From: Pisaster brevispinus
Lineage: Eukaryota > Echinodermata > Asteroidea > Forcipulatida > Asteriidae
DNA: 64,000 nucleotides
Assembly: GCA_023634235.1 (NCBI GenBank)
Contig: JAMKCF010000001.1
Coordinates: 9,178,758 to 9,242,757, forward strand
Direction: 5' to 3'
The notes beneath the pieces are model-generated. The model was not told where the DNA came from, searched no databases, and saw only the letters and a list, made by a program, of their open reading frames with translations. Positions 1-9,314 of this stretch are shown here, piece after piece (within the stretch, counting starts at the first letter, position 1; every line of letters begins with the position of its first letter). A program made the position numbers and the translations under genes.

Positions 1-1015
1 CTAATGACCCCAACATTTTGGGATATTTTTTGAATTACTGAATCAATTTGTTTTTTCCATGCCAAATGTTCATCGATGCAGATACCAAGAAATTTAGTAT
101 GATCAGCTTGCTGAACTTGTAAGCCATCAAGATAGATCTTAACTTCAGTTCTGTCATCTCTTTTGATTTGTACGAAAAGGGATAAACTTTGTTTTTGGGC
201 ATTTAATGAAAGCTTGTTGGCAGAAAACCATTCAGATAAGTTACTTGAAACTCTGTTATTGAAACAGTGGTTTTGAGATCTGGATGACTAACAAACTGGT
301 ATCATCTGCAAATAATGTTATGGAGGCACCTTCCATGACCAACTTCTTAAATCGTTTATATAAATAACAAAAAGAAGAGGTCCCAGGATAGACCCCTGGG
401 GGATGCCTGTCTGAATTGTTCCGTAGGATGATTTAGTACCATTGTATTGGACATACTGCTGCCTGTTAGTAAGGTAATTAGCAAATAAGTTTAGCGGTGT
501 ACCCCGTATGCCATAATGATTAAGCTTGTTAAGTAGGATCCCATGGTTTAGTGTATCAAATGCCTTTGATAGACTCTAAGAAAACACCGGATGTAAAGTT
601 GCCTTTGTCAAATGCATTAGATATATCTTTAGTAATTTTAACAAGTGGCATGTAGGTTCAGTGCTTTGCACGGAACCCAAACTGATGGTTACTTAGTAAC
701 TCATGTTTATTTTTAAATTTTAATAATATGATTATACACAGCTCTCTCGAAAAGTTTTGAGATAACTGGCAGAACAGAAATCGGCCTGTAATTGCTAAAT
801 AATCTGGAATCGTCTCCTTTAAATATAGGAGTAACCCTGGCAATTTTAAATTGGTCAGAAACATTACCATGAATGGAACACTCATTAAAGATATGTACAA
901 GGGGAAGTGATATCGACTGAATTATGAATTTAATTACGCTTGGGTCAAACTCGTCAAAGCCAGCACTTTTCCCTGAAGCCAGAGAGTTCAAGAAGTTCAA
1001 GATAGTTCAATAAGT
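1..1015 (-). mobile_element. Non-LTR retrotransposon (LINE) reverse transcriptase fragment
   Basis: Minus-strand reading gives successive RT blocks of a LINE ORF2. A GKSAGFDEFDPSVIK block lies near 950 and a YRPISVLPVISKLFE block near 770. GIPQGSILGPLLF is near 400 and the catalytic FADDTSL box near 310. The frame changes at least once, for example between the PQG and FADD blocks, and in-frame stops occur, so it is dead. The 5' side ends abruptly near 1015 in a short GAACTTCTTGAACT-rich stretch. The 3' side runs off the left edge of the window. The RT blocks are family knowledge for CR1/L2/Rex-type LINEs; the exact clade is not certain. Confidence 0.85.
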
Positions 1016-1026
1016 TCTTGCACAGA

Positions 1027-1059
1027 CCATAGAGGAAGGAAACACAAGGAGTTTGAACG
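1027..1059 (+). repeat. 33-nt motif shared in inverted orientation with the 38.9-kb and 51.1-kb sites
   Basis: The stretch contains AGAGGAAGGAAACACAAGGA and matches, on the opposite strand, 38889-38920 (and its duplicate near 51089-51120) with only a few substitutions. At all sites it lies a few bases from an abrupt LINE breakpoint. It may be the terminal inverted repeat of a DNA transposon that inserted into LINEs, or simply a shared end of a short repeat. Confidence 0.5.
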
Positions 1060-1967
1060 ACCCGCCTAATACCCACAGGGGTCTTAATGGTCAATTACAA
1101 GCCAATTAGCGAGCTTGCTGGCCAGTGGTAAGCTATGCTGACCATTGCTGACCAGCGTCTGTGTGAAAGATTTACGACCGCGAAAAGGACTATCTATGCA
1201 CAATGTCTGTTACCGCGGCCTGGTCAATCATTGGAGGAATGATTCGCTTTGCTCACGAACAAACAACCGACTGGAAAACACATTTCGCATGCGCAGTAGC
1301 ACCCTAGTAGAGCAAGCTGTGCGCCATGCTTTTCATCGTAACTGCGATAGAATTCTGAATCAATTGAATTTTGAATGGTCAAAATCGGACTTCAGGAAGG
1401 TAAGTAAACACCAAAATAATGTGATCATTAAAGTGACGAAAACTGATAAATATGCTCCAACATTTTTCTGATTTTAGTGTTTTGGGGCTAATTTTGGCCG
1501 ATCCAAAGTTGGAGATGTGGAAAGCATTTATATACTGCTATGCATAGTGCATCGCAAGATGTGGTGCGGTGGTGTGCAGAAATTTTATGGAGGGTTTTTC
1601 GTTGTTGCTTTTTTATCTTTTTATACATTTTTGCTTGTTCCCACTCCTTGATGAATAAGGTTCTGAATACTTTGTGGGTTCTTTGAAGACTCAGCTAGTT
1701 ATCCGGTCATGATTTGTTGTCATTATTATTGATGCGAGAGTTGTGTGGACGTCCTCGAGAGATATTTGTTTAAAATTGTTCTCTTTTTGAGTCCGATTTT
1801 TCTAAATTGTTCTTGATTAGTAGTAAGATTTTGTGTTTTAGTAGTTTTTGAGGGTGAAGAGAATAAAAATTTGTGGCTGGAATCTTGGATTTTGGGAAAT
1901 CATTTTCTACAAAACGAGTGCTGAATGCTGTAGTTGTAGTACGGTACAGTCTACAGTGCACGGCAGC
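1060..1967. other. No recognisable gene; possible 5' UTR of the downstream LINE
   Basis: The stretch lacks recognisable protein similarity. An open stretch at 1145-1471 (+) has no domain I know; it contains a good splice-donor-like sequence (CAGGAAGGTAAGTA) near 1398. A CRE-like TGACGTCA occurs at 1976-1983, just inside the following ORF1. The part close to 1968 is probably leader of the following LINE, but I cannot place its 5' end. Confidence 0.4.
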
Positions 1968-3025
1968 ATGGACAGTGACGTCATTCAAGATGGCAGCCAG
2001 CCTACTCCAAGCTGCAGCAACGTGGTACAATCTATCTACCAAACAAGGAAGAAAAGAGGGAGGCCAAAGAAAAAGGACAAACAGGGAGAAAAAATTGCAC
2101 CTCGGCAAGAATCAGCTTCCAACGACAAAGACACTGAAATTGAGGTATGGTGTTGCAAAGTTTGTAACCTAGATTTTTGCAGTGATGATGACAAGCTCAT
2201 CAAATGTGAGAGATGTGATGGTCCCTCATGCATTAAATGTTTGGATATGGATACCGAAATGTACGATGTATTACAAGCAGAGTAGATGTCCATTGGTATT
2301 GTACAGCATGTGACAGACAAGCTATGTCTGCCATCAAAACTGACTGGGAGATCGAGGAGAAATGCGCGGCTTACATGGATACGCTCAACAAAAAGCTTGA
2401 TGTCATGCAGAGCAATTATATGCCGACGTGATGACTACACAGAAGGTAGTTGAAGATGTAAATGCAGACATAGCCAAACTATCCAATAGGATCGAGTTGA
2501 TGCTCAAAGAACCTGAAGAGATTGTAAAACGAAAGAAAAATATCCTAATCAAGGGATTACCAGAATGCAGAAAATCTATCACAGAAAATGCAAAGCACCA
2601 AGATAGGGATTTAGACCAAGATGCCTGATGAAGAAATTTGTGACCAGCTCTTCAACAGCATTAATATAAATGTAACTCCAAAGTCCTTTCATAGACTAGG
2701 TAAAAAGAAGCGAGATGGTAAGCCACGCCCAATCAAGGTTGTACTTCAGAATGAAGAGGATATGAAGCTTCTATTGAGAGGAGGTCCTAAAGTAAGAAGA
2801 GTCAATCCAGAAGAGGTTTGCTTTGACTCTTCCAAGGTCTTTATAAGTCCAGACATGACAATTCTGCAGCGAGAAGAGGATTTCAAGTTGCGTGAGGAGC
2901 TACGTAGGAAAAGAATAAGCGACCCAAACTGGATAATAGGGGGAAAAAAGCTCTTCTTAAAGACTCAGGTACCACCTCTAGATCTTCCACCCGACAGAGC
3001 AGGAAGTTCGGGGGAAAGGAGTTAG
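1968..3025 (+). pseudogene. LINE ORF1 with AT-hook, PHD finger and RNA-binding region (CR1/L2-type), frameshifted
   Basis: The ORF starts at ATG 1968. It has a basic AT-hook-like KKRGRPKKK around 2050, then a PHD-type zinc cluster: WCCKVC, CERCD, CIKC and, in a different frame, HWYCTAC at about 2305. A predicted coiled coil follows (about 2340-2500). After it comes an L1-ORF1/transposase_22-like segment (NILIKGLPE near 2550, then FHRLGKKK and PIKVV near 2690-2740). Frames change near 2280, 2428 and 2620, so no full product is made. PHD-containing ORF1 is characteristic of CR1/L2 LINEs; such proteins bind the retrotransposon RNA. It lies directly upstream of the ORF2 at 3133. Confidence 0.75.
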
Positions 3026-3132
3026 TTAGCAAGAACAAGAAATCTGCACCGCACACAAGCACTGACATCACTTTAATTTTCGAAGGAGAACATGGAAGTA
3101 CATGTACTACTCCCCAAGATGGATCAAATCGC

Positions 3133-4815
3133 ATGTACTGCCCACGCACATCACAAATTCGAAGAGGTAAAGAATTTAATCCACTCAAGGTTGTACACAT
3201 GATTGCTTTTAGTATCAAGAACAAATATGTTGAACTTCAAGACTACTTGTATGAAAATGACATTGACATTTGCGCCATAACAGAGACATGGTTGGATAAT
3301 TCAGTGAGCAGTTATGAATTTACACCTGAGGACTATGTATGCTTTCGTCAAGACCGCAACCTTGATTTCTACAATGAAGGTACCTACACAGAGGTTGGAA
3401 GAGGAGGGGCACTAATTCTTGTGAGAAGGAACTTAAATCCCACACCGTATCCGAGAGGAGATACTGATGTGGAAGTTGTATGGTGCACAGCACATCCAAA
3501 CCCAAAGACAGAATTAGTGATTGGAGTAGTTTACAGGCCTGAGCGTGGTGGGGAACCCAACTTGGAGAAAGTCTGTAATTCAATTTCCAGTATTGACACA
3601 GAAAATGATGTGATAATAGTTGGAGACTAACTTTAGAGACATCGATTGGGATAAAGTAGCACATACTGCTCTTTCTCGTAAATTCCTTACATGTATTGAG
3701 GAGAACATGCTTTTCCAGTTAGTGAAGGATCCAAGTAGAGGTCAAAATATCCTTGACCTAGCCTTCACAGGAAACCTAGATCTTGTGCACTCTGTTACTG
3801 TTGGAGACAAATTGGGATCTAGTGATCACAATAGTGTACTATTGGAACTAAGGATACCTGTACCTCGTATTGCATTGTCAGAACGCAAGATTTATTTGTA
3901 CTCCAAGGGCGACTACTCAGCATTATCCAAGGAAGTTAAATCTATTGACTGGGTGAAGGCTTTTGCATCTAGAAGAATAAATGGAAGATGGGAGTTTCTT
4001 AAAACCAAGTATCGTGAATGGATTGAAAAATACATTCCAATAAAAACTGTGAAGTCAGGTCAACGACACAAACCCCCATGGATCCTTGAGAAGAGTAAAG
4101 AAATCCAGGACAACAGCAATTCTAGCGCGAAAGATCGGTCTCAATGCCCACAAGGAACGGTATAATCAAGAAAAACTTCATACTGAGAAGGTAACACGCC
4201 AAGCCGAAGTCGACTATGAAACGTCTCTTATCAACCAGAATAAAACTGAACCAAAGAAACTCTACAATTGGGAAAGACACTTCTCTAGATCTTCTGCTAC
4301 AATTGAGGTTCTTGAGCAGGATGGAGTAAAGATAACAGATGACCAGAACAAATCAGAGATTCTAAACGAGTTTTTTGCAAGTGTACTGAGACCGGAACCA
4401 CTCGAACCCAACCTCAATCTGCCTTTGCCTGAGATATCACATGACAACATTGTATATGACATTGAGATTTCTCCTTCCAGTGTGAGAGAATAGCTTATCA
4501 AGCTCCACCTCAACAAGGCCTGTGGTCCTGATGGGATACATGTAAATGTCCTGAGGAATGTCCCCGATTTTGATGTACCTTTAGGCATTTTATTTGATCA
4601 AGTCTATCCAGACCGGACAGATACCCCAAGATTGGAAAGATGCAAACATTACTCCACTCTTCAAGAAGGGAACCAGGTTGTCCCCAAATAACTATAGACC
4701 AGTATCCCTTACCAGTCAAGTGGTCAAGCTTCTTGAAAGAATAATCTATGACAAACTGATGGAATATGCAATAGATAATGATATGATTTCATGTCATCAA
4801 CATGTCTTTCAGAAA
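3133..4815 (+). pseudogene. LINE ORF2: AP-type endonuclease and 5' part of the reverse transcriptase, truncated
   Basis: The endonuclease starts near 3190 with blocks TETWLD (3283), GRGGALILV (3400) and GVVYRPE (3525). The GDFN catalytic box at about 3622 is hit by a small deletion that shifts the frame, after which the domain continues to SSDHNSVLLE near 3820. A connector and the first RT blocks follow: NKACGPDGIH at 4510, DANITPLFKKG near 4640 and NNYRPVSLTS near 4690. There is an in-frame TAG at 4491-4493 and another frame change near 4590. Homology stops at about 4805, before the catalytic FADD region. It pairs with the ORF1 upstream as one LINE copy. Confidence 0.85.
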
Positions 4816-5035
4816 AAGTTTTACATTTTACAATTTTCAGCCTTGATTGTTTTTCTTTGTTCCTGTTTTATTTTTAGGAATTTCCAAGTTCTCTTTCATC
4901 TCTTCATTTTGGTGGTTTATTTTTTATGGAGGTGCAGTGACCAACGGTAAAAGTTGTTTTTTTTTTCTGGAGTGGGTGTTTATTTCATGGTCATGGCCTT
5001 TACACAATGATGGTTGTTGAGTCTGCAGATGTACA
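4816..5035. other. T-rich stretch, nothing recognised
   Basis: The stretch is T-rich, with homopolymers and stop codons in all frames. It joins the truncated LINE to the next coding fragment. Confidence 0.4.
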
Positions 5036-5841
5036 TTGTTGGTTTTTTGGGGGGAAATTCAGTTGATGTCTTCCATTATGAATACTCCTGACCACAGAGA
5101 ATGTCTACAAGTAGATTGTAGATTGTGTGGCATGGAACGAGCAGTTCCTCATGATCGCCAACCCATCATGAAAGAGAGGCTCTGTCATATTATCCGATCA
5201 TCATTTGACATCGATGTGAGGCAAGATCTTGCAGAGGTTCACCTTGTGATGCCAAACTGAGGAAATGGTGGGCTAAATCTAAAAAAAGAGGAAAGACACA
5301 AACGGCCTGCAACATCGGTGTCTTCTCATTTACTGAGTCTTCATGCTCCAAGTGTACTTGTACAGGGGACACTTCTCCTTCACTGAATGCTAATGGACGG
5401 ATGGAGGAGTGGAAGGAAGAGGGGATGAAAGTTGGCATGTTCGCATGGGAAGGGGCTGATTGTCTTCAGTTCATGAGAATGAACACCACCACAGGTCGTC
5501 CGGTTTTGTTTTTCACCATTTTTGTAGACCTGACGTGGAAACTGGAGGTATGTGGTGTACTTGTACACCCAAAACACCACCTGTGTGAAGATGTCCCCTT
5601 GAAGATGGATGCTGCTCACCTGCAGCAAATTCTTCAAAAGCTTTCTGGCCTGGTGGGCAATGCCAATTTAGAGGAGTTGGTTGAGATGATGAGCAGCGAA
5701 GGACAAATTCCTGTGAAAATCACAGCCAGCGATGTCTTCAAAAATGGCACGATACGACACTGCAAGTGTAAGCTGCTGTCTGACTCTCAGCGATGCAGTG
5801 TGTGCACTATCCACCGAAGTGAAACTACTTCAGGTGCTTAG
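5036..5841 (+). pseudogene. Unrecognised coding fragment with an N-terminal zinc-binding signature
   Basis: The first part contains DCRLCGMERAVPHDRQ, an Ile/Phe-rich helix (RLCHIIRSSFDIDVRQD) and then, after a one-base frame change near 5250, LCDAKLRKWWAKSKKRG. The C-x2-C ... C pattern around a short alpha segment resembles the treble-clef/ZAD-type zinc modules seen at the N terminus of many invertebrate transposon-related proteins. The frame then stays open to 5841 and includes a second cysteine cluster, HCKCK ... CSVC, near 5760-5805. I do not recognise the family. It is joined at its 3' end to a LINE RT tail, so it is probably a fragment. A host-gene exon is possible. Confidence 0.4.
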
Positions 5842-6264
5842 CCACCAGAAGATGAAACTGAACCGAGAAGTGACAGTCTCTTCATCTGTCCCTAACTACG
5901 TGTTGTGCAACCAGAAGTTGGCTGTGGCCAAATCCCATCCGTACCTGGGAGTCTACCTTCAAGACAATCTTGGGTGGAGTACCCATGTAGGCCATGCTAC
6001 CTCCAAAGCCAGCCGTATGCTCGGAGTCGTACGACGCAACCTCTAGGCTTGCCCAGAAAAGCTCAAGAAGACTGCCTACTCTAGCCTCGTCCGACCTCAT
6101 GTTGAATACACCTCAGTGGCATGGGATCCCCACAAGAAAGGAAACATCAAAAACATTGAAAACATACAGAGAGGCGCTGCTACATCCGTACCGAAGGCAC
6201 GGTTACGCACCTCCTGGAAGAGTTAGGTTGGTGCACACTGGAAGAGAGGAGAAAACAAGCCAGG
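5842..6264 (+). mobile_element. LINE ORF2 C-terminal RT tail, left part (interrupted by the Polinton)
   Basis: The reading shows HPYLGVYLQDNLGWSTH at 5937, SKASRMLGVVRRNL to 6046 and then HVEYTSVAWDPHKKGN near 6100, the usual C-terminal region of CR1/Jockey-like LINE proteins. Stops and frame changes occur (TAG at 6044-6046 and one near 6150). The last codons before the Polinton read GWCTLEERRKQARLT in one frame. The same frame continues after the element at 18825, so this and 18831-19112 are two halves of one LINE. Confidence 0.85.
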
Positions 6265-6270
6265 CTCACC
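6265..6270. repeat. Target-site duplication CTCACC, left
   Basis: CTCACC directly precedes the element end AGTAGTATAG and is repeated directly after the right end at 18825-18830. Six-base duplications are the known hallmark of Maverick/Polinton integration. Confidence 0.95.
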
Positions 6271-6834
6271 AGTAGTATAGTCTAAGGAACAGAGACCCGA
6301 TTTTTTGCGAGCAACCCTGTTGCTCTGAATTGCTCGGAATTTTTTTCCGAGCAATGACCCACCACCGCGTGACGGTGGATTGTGGGGGCATGGTTGTGGT
6401 GAACGCCACGAAGTGGTGGGACAAAGGCGAGCCACGGAGTGGGGAGTTGTGTGGTTCACGCTAGTGTTCGGGAGACCCGAAAGGGTCGACGTGTGAACAT
6501 GATGCAAGGCATCATGTTGCGCGGTGTGAAACACCGCAAGGAGTTGTCTCACGACAGTGTAACGGAGGGCAAACCGTTATTGTTTGCCCGCAGTTGTGAG
6601 GTGCGGGAGTGATTTTTTAAAGTCACGGAGCGCCGAAGTCATAACCACGCAGCACAAACGAGACGCACGCGTCTCGTTTGTATTTTCACGAAGTGAAAAC
6701 AAAGGGGACGATTCCTCTACGTCTGACAAGACGTAGCGGAAGAGATAAAAAGGTGGTTGCCCTGTCTCCAGCTCTGTCTTTTTTTTTTTTTTTTTAATCG
6801 AATATGTCAGCACCACCTCGTTCTGAACACGCCC
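6271..6834 (+). repeat. Polinton left terminal inverted repeat
   Basis: This stretch matches the reverse complement of 18261-18824 over its whole length with few substitutions and a 3-bp indel near 6400. It ends in a poly-T tract (6779-6795) and the shared block AATCGAATATGTCAGCACCA. It contains the hairpin array described separately. Confidence 0.95.
6309..6741. repeat. Array of about 13 short hairpins inside the left TIR
   Basis: Consecutive perfect or near-perfect inverted repeats fill this stretch. They lie at 6309-6325 (7-bp stem), 6329-6355 (11), 6362-6378 (6), 6407-6417 (4), 6432-6442 (4), 6474-6488 (5), 6497-6519 (10), 6522-6538 (7), 6567-6589 (8), 6587-6607 (6, overlapping the previous), 6654-6681 (13), 6683-6699 (7) and 6712-6741 (12 with one mismatch). 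Several have three-base loops: GAA at 6411, 6529 and 6690, GGA at 6436, AAG at 6507. The right TIR keeps the same stems. Confidence 0.9.
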
Positions 6835-7062
6835 GGACACGTTTGCCTTACGACCCTTTGTTCCTTTCTTGTTGTTGTTGATGAGTCTATGACGTCACGC
6901 TTCACTAGCGAACACGTCCTGACAAGCTTCCCATACGGCCCTTTGTTCCTTTGTGTTTGGTTGACGAGGCTATGACGTCATGCCCCGCCCCTTTTATCGA
7001 ACACGTCCGGACACGTTTTCCACGCGGCCCTTAACTCCTTTCTGATTGGTCGATTAAATTTA
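6822..7062 (+). promoter_or_regulatory. Three degenerate ~90-bp tandem repeats with two CRE sites, upstream of the WW-PC4 gene
   Basis: Repeats start near 6822, 6908 and 6998. Each begins with a GAACACGTCCGGACACG-like core followed by CGGCCCTTTGTTCCTTT. The first two end with CTATGACGTCA, giving perfect TGACGTCA cAMP-response-type palindromes at 6890-6897 and 6973-6980. The third is followed by GATTGG (inverted CCAAT) near 7046. The position just upstream of the ATG at 7152 suggests a promoter or enhancer; the function is inferred. Confidence 0.55.
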
Positions 7063-7151
7063 GGATTATTCTTCCGAATTCATTACTTACGCTGAAAACC
7101 GAACGTATTGAAGCAAGAACCTTTATTTTCTGTCTCACACATACCGATACG

Positions 7152-7790
7152 ATGGCTGCTCTTCCGAAGGTGAACACTGACTCTGCCGAGAATAACAGCC
7201 CGGTACCGAACCCACCGCCACCGATGGTGGATGCGGGAGTTGAAACCGAAAACACCCGTGATATTTCTCACGTCATGTATGAAGCCGGTTGGCGTGAAGC
7301 CACGAGTTCAAACGGTAGGGTGTACTATTTCAATGTGTACACACGACACAGCGTGTGGAACCTCCAAGATGTGACTACCCAGCAGCGGGAGCAGAAGATG
7401 TTGCCCAACAAACCCAAGTCCGACGTTTTGTTAGGTGCCATGGCCGAACTGGGTACTGCACGAGACGACGCCTCGGGACCAGCCGCCGTGCCGTTTAAGC
7501 ACGTGAAGGGGAAAATGCCCAGCAGAAAGCGCAGATTCGAGCCCGATCCTGACCAGGAGGAGAACGAGAGGAAGGCAGTCAAGTTTCCAATCGGCGGTGA
7601 GCGTTTTATTACTGTAAAGCTTTTCAAGGGTTTACCCTACGTCAATATCAGAGAATACTACTGGAACGAAGTTCACAGTAAGATGCTGGCGGGGAAGAAG
7701 GGTTTGAACCTCCCGGCAGAACAGTGGTTTAAATTGATGAGTCACGCCACCGACGTCAACAACGCACTGAGTAAGATAAGCGACTCCTAA
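7152..7790 (+). CDS. WW domain - PC4 (ssDNA-binding coactivator-like) fusion protein
   Basis: This is an intact 212-residue ORF starting at ATG 7152. Residues 21-24 are PPPP. Residues about 45-72 form a WW domain with the two tryptophans W47 and W69, the aromatic block YYF (58-60) and N61/T64/S67 in the usual places. A basic stretch (KMPSRKRRF, 121-129) precedes a PC4-type domain (about 145-208) with VKLFKG, VNIREYYW and GKKGLNLPAEQW. PC4 domains bind single-stranded DNA as dimers; WW domains bind proline-rich ligands. It is the first rightward gene of the Polinton, behind the CRE-bearing repeats. A role in viral transcription or replication is inference. I do not know this fusion as a standard Polinton gene. 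Confidence 0.8.
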   Translation: MAALPKVNTDSAENNSPVPNPPPPMVDAGVETENTRDISHVMYEAGWREATSSNGRVYYFNVYTRHSVWNLQDVTTQQREQKMLPNKPKSDVLLGAMAELGTARDDASGPAAVPFKHVKGKMPSRKRRFEPDPDQEENERKAVKFPIGGERFITVKLFKGLPYVNIREYYWNEVHSKMLAGKKGLNLPAEQWFKLMSHATDVNNALSKISDS

Positions 7791-7819
7791 CTGTTTCCTT
7801 TCTGTTCCCGCTACAGACG

Positions 7820-8304
7820 ATGACGTCTTGCGTTGTAGAGGCCGAGTCAGACTACTCCTCAAGAGGATTCTGGGTAGAATAGTGAAGGATCGCATAGTGC
7901 AGAGGGTGCAACATATACAACAACAACTTCCCTGCGAAGGCTGTCAAGAGCACTGGCCCAGCCAGGTTGACCATGCCTGTCTGTTTTTCGGCGACACACC
8001 AGAGTATCACGTGGAGGACTTTGTTTCCGAACATTACGAACATGTGGTGTCATCCATAGACGGGAATGAGATCATCGATGTATTCCTCGCTGCATGTCGA
8101 CTTTTGGCCGACGGTAGTTTTATGCATGCGGATCTGACCAAAGAAACTCTGAACGATATAATTCAAGATATACTGATGGTGTGGAAAACCGAAACCGAGG
8201 ATATCGCAAAAACATTAAATTCGTATTTGTTTCCCAAGTATAACTACGCCTTTCCTCGTTTGTTTCTTTCATATGTTAAAAAAAAAAAGTACTCGGAATT
8301 GTAA
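7820..8304 (+). pseudogene. Polinton protein of unknown function, probable early frameshift
   Basis: The likely start is ATG 7820, whose frame closes at a TAG near 7880. The neighbouring frame is open from 7828 without an ATG start and continues to 8304, so a one-base frame change near 7878 is likely. The open part carries a cysteine/histidine cluster (CEGC, then H, then HAC; about residues 36-51 of that frame) that could bind zinc. An acidic-helical region follows, and the protein ends in a short lysine-rich tail. A poly(A) signal AATAAA lies at 8379-8384. I do not recognise the family. It is co-directional with the WW-PC4 gene, 29 bases downstream. Confidence 0.5.
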
Positions 8305-8781
8305 GACCGTATAGTTGTTTTCATTAAGACTTGTGTTAAAAAAGTAATTGGAATTGTATCGACCGCACAATTGTTATCAATAAAGAAGTTTTAAAAAGAA
8401 AGTAAATGTACCGTATCCAGCGTCATATTGTTTTATGCTTATTGTTTTCTAAAGGGTCCGTATCTCTAATTAACAGTCATAAGGATAAATGAAACGTACT
8501 TACGATTTAAGGGGTCGGGTTGAGTTTGCCATCTGCAAAATGTGAAAAGGGGCTGCGGAGACAACGGGACAACAAACCAACAAACAAACAAACACAATAG
8601 ATGTATTATATCCGTGTTCAAAGACTTTATTAAGTAAACAAAACGTCATAAACATAACATAACACCGCCACAACTCGCTATAATTATCAAATAAAATTAA
8701 AGTAAATACAACCCCCACAAAATTAATCAAAATGGGCCATACGGTTATCAAACATGAAAAAAGAACACCCCACCTCCCCCC
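8305..8781. other. Intergenic region between convergent Polinton genes, with facing poly(A) signals
   Basis: AATAAA on plus at 8379-8384 serves the rightward pair, and AATAAA on minus (TTTATT at 8626-8631) serves the leftward genes beginning with the protease. No coding signal is seen. Short AAAC runs (8575-8590) are simple sequence. Confidence 0.6.
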
Positions 8782-9303
8782 TCATTTTATAAAAAAGGGC
8801 TTTGAAATTTGACCGGTAACAAAAGACAAGTCATACACCTTTGTGTTGACGCCTGGAAAGTGTTTTCTGATAAACTCATTTACCGCAATATCATTTTCCT
8901 GTTTATCGGTCGAGAAAAACCCGACGATGCTGCCCATGTCGACATCTCGACAACGGTGTAATAGGAAAGACAGAGAATATTGACCGCATACAGCCGGCAG
9001 GGGGCCCTGTAGACTTATACGATTATGTACAATCTGACGTGTGTTCTTTTTGAGAAAAGTTGTGATAGGCGACAGGCTCGGGGGTTGTCCGTAAGAATCA
9101 AAGTATTCCCCCACGCCGTCCCTTGTGATGTAAATGGCCACCCAGTGCTGACCCGGCTTGGTTGAAGGATCCGTATTGACTACGACGGCGCTGGGATGCG
9201 GGAGATGGTGCCTCGGTAATCTGTCACTCGCAAACACTCCCCTGAAGACTTGATGGGTACAGCGGTCTCTCTTTAAGATCGACGTTATCTCGCCGGTGTC
9301 CAT
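8782..9303 (-). CDS. Adenovirus-type cysteine protease (Ulp1/C5 fold), capsid maturation
   Basis: This is an intact 173-residue ORF with the full C5 peptidase signature: H53 in GQHWVAI, D69 in EYFDSYG, the oxyanion Q99 and the nucleophile C106 in AVCGQYS. In adenoviruses and Polintons this enzyme cleaves capsid and core precursors in the nascent particle. The ATG follows the capsid stop codon by about a dozen bases, as expected for co-expressed late genes. Length is somewhat below adenoviral protease (about 200 residues). No lesion is seen, unlike its capsid neighbour. Confidence 0.9.
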   Translation of the reverse strand: MDTGEITSILKRDRCTHQVFRGVFASDRLPRHHLPHPSAVVVNTDPSTKPGQHWVAIYITRDGVGEYFDSYGQPPSLSPITTFLKKNTRQIVHNRISLQGPLPAVCGQYSLSFLLHRCRDVDMGSIVGFFSTDKQENDIAVNEFIRKHFPGVNTKVYDLSFVTGQISKPFFIK

Positions 9304-9314
9304 GATCGTTCCGT

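Noticed and set aside
6223..6840. ORFs of about 90-110 codons on either strand of the TIRs (also 18547-18813, 18675-19058)
   Set aside because: They run through hairpin-rich TIR sequence, have no domain, and one simply joins TIR sequence to the LINE tail by chance.
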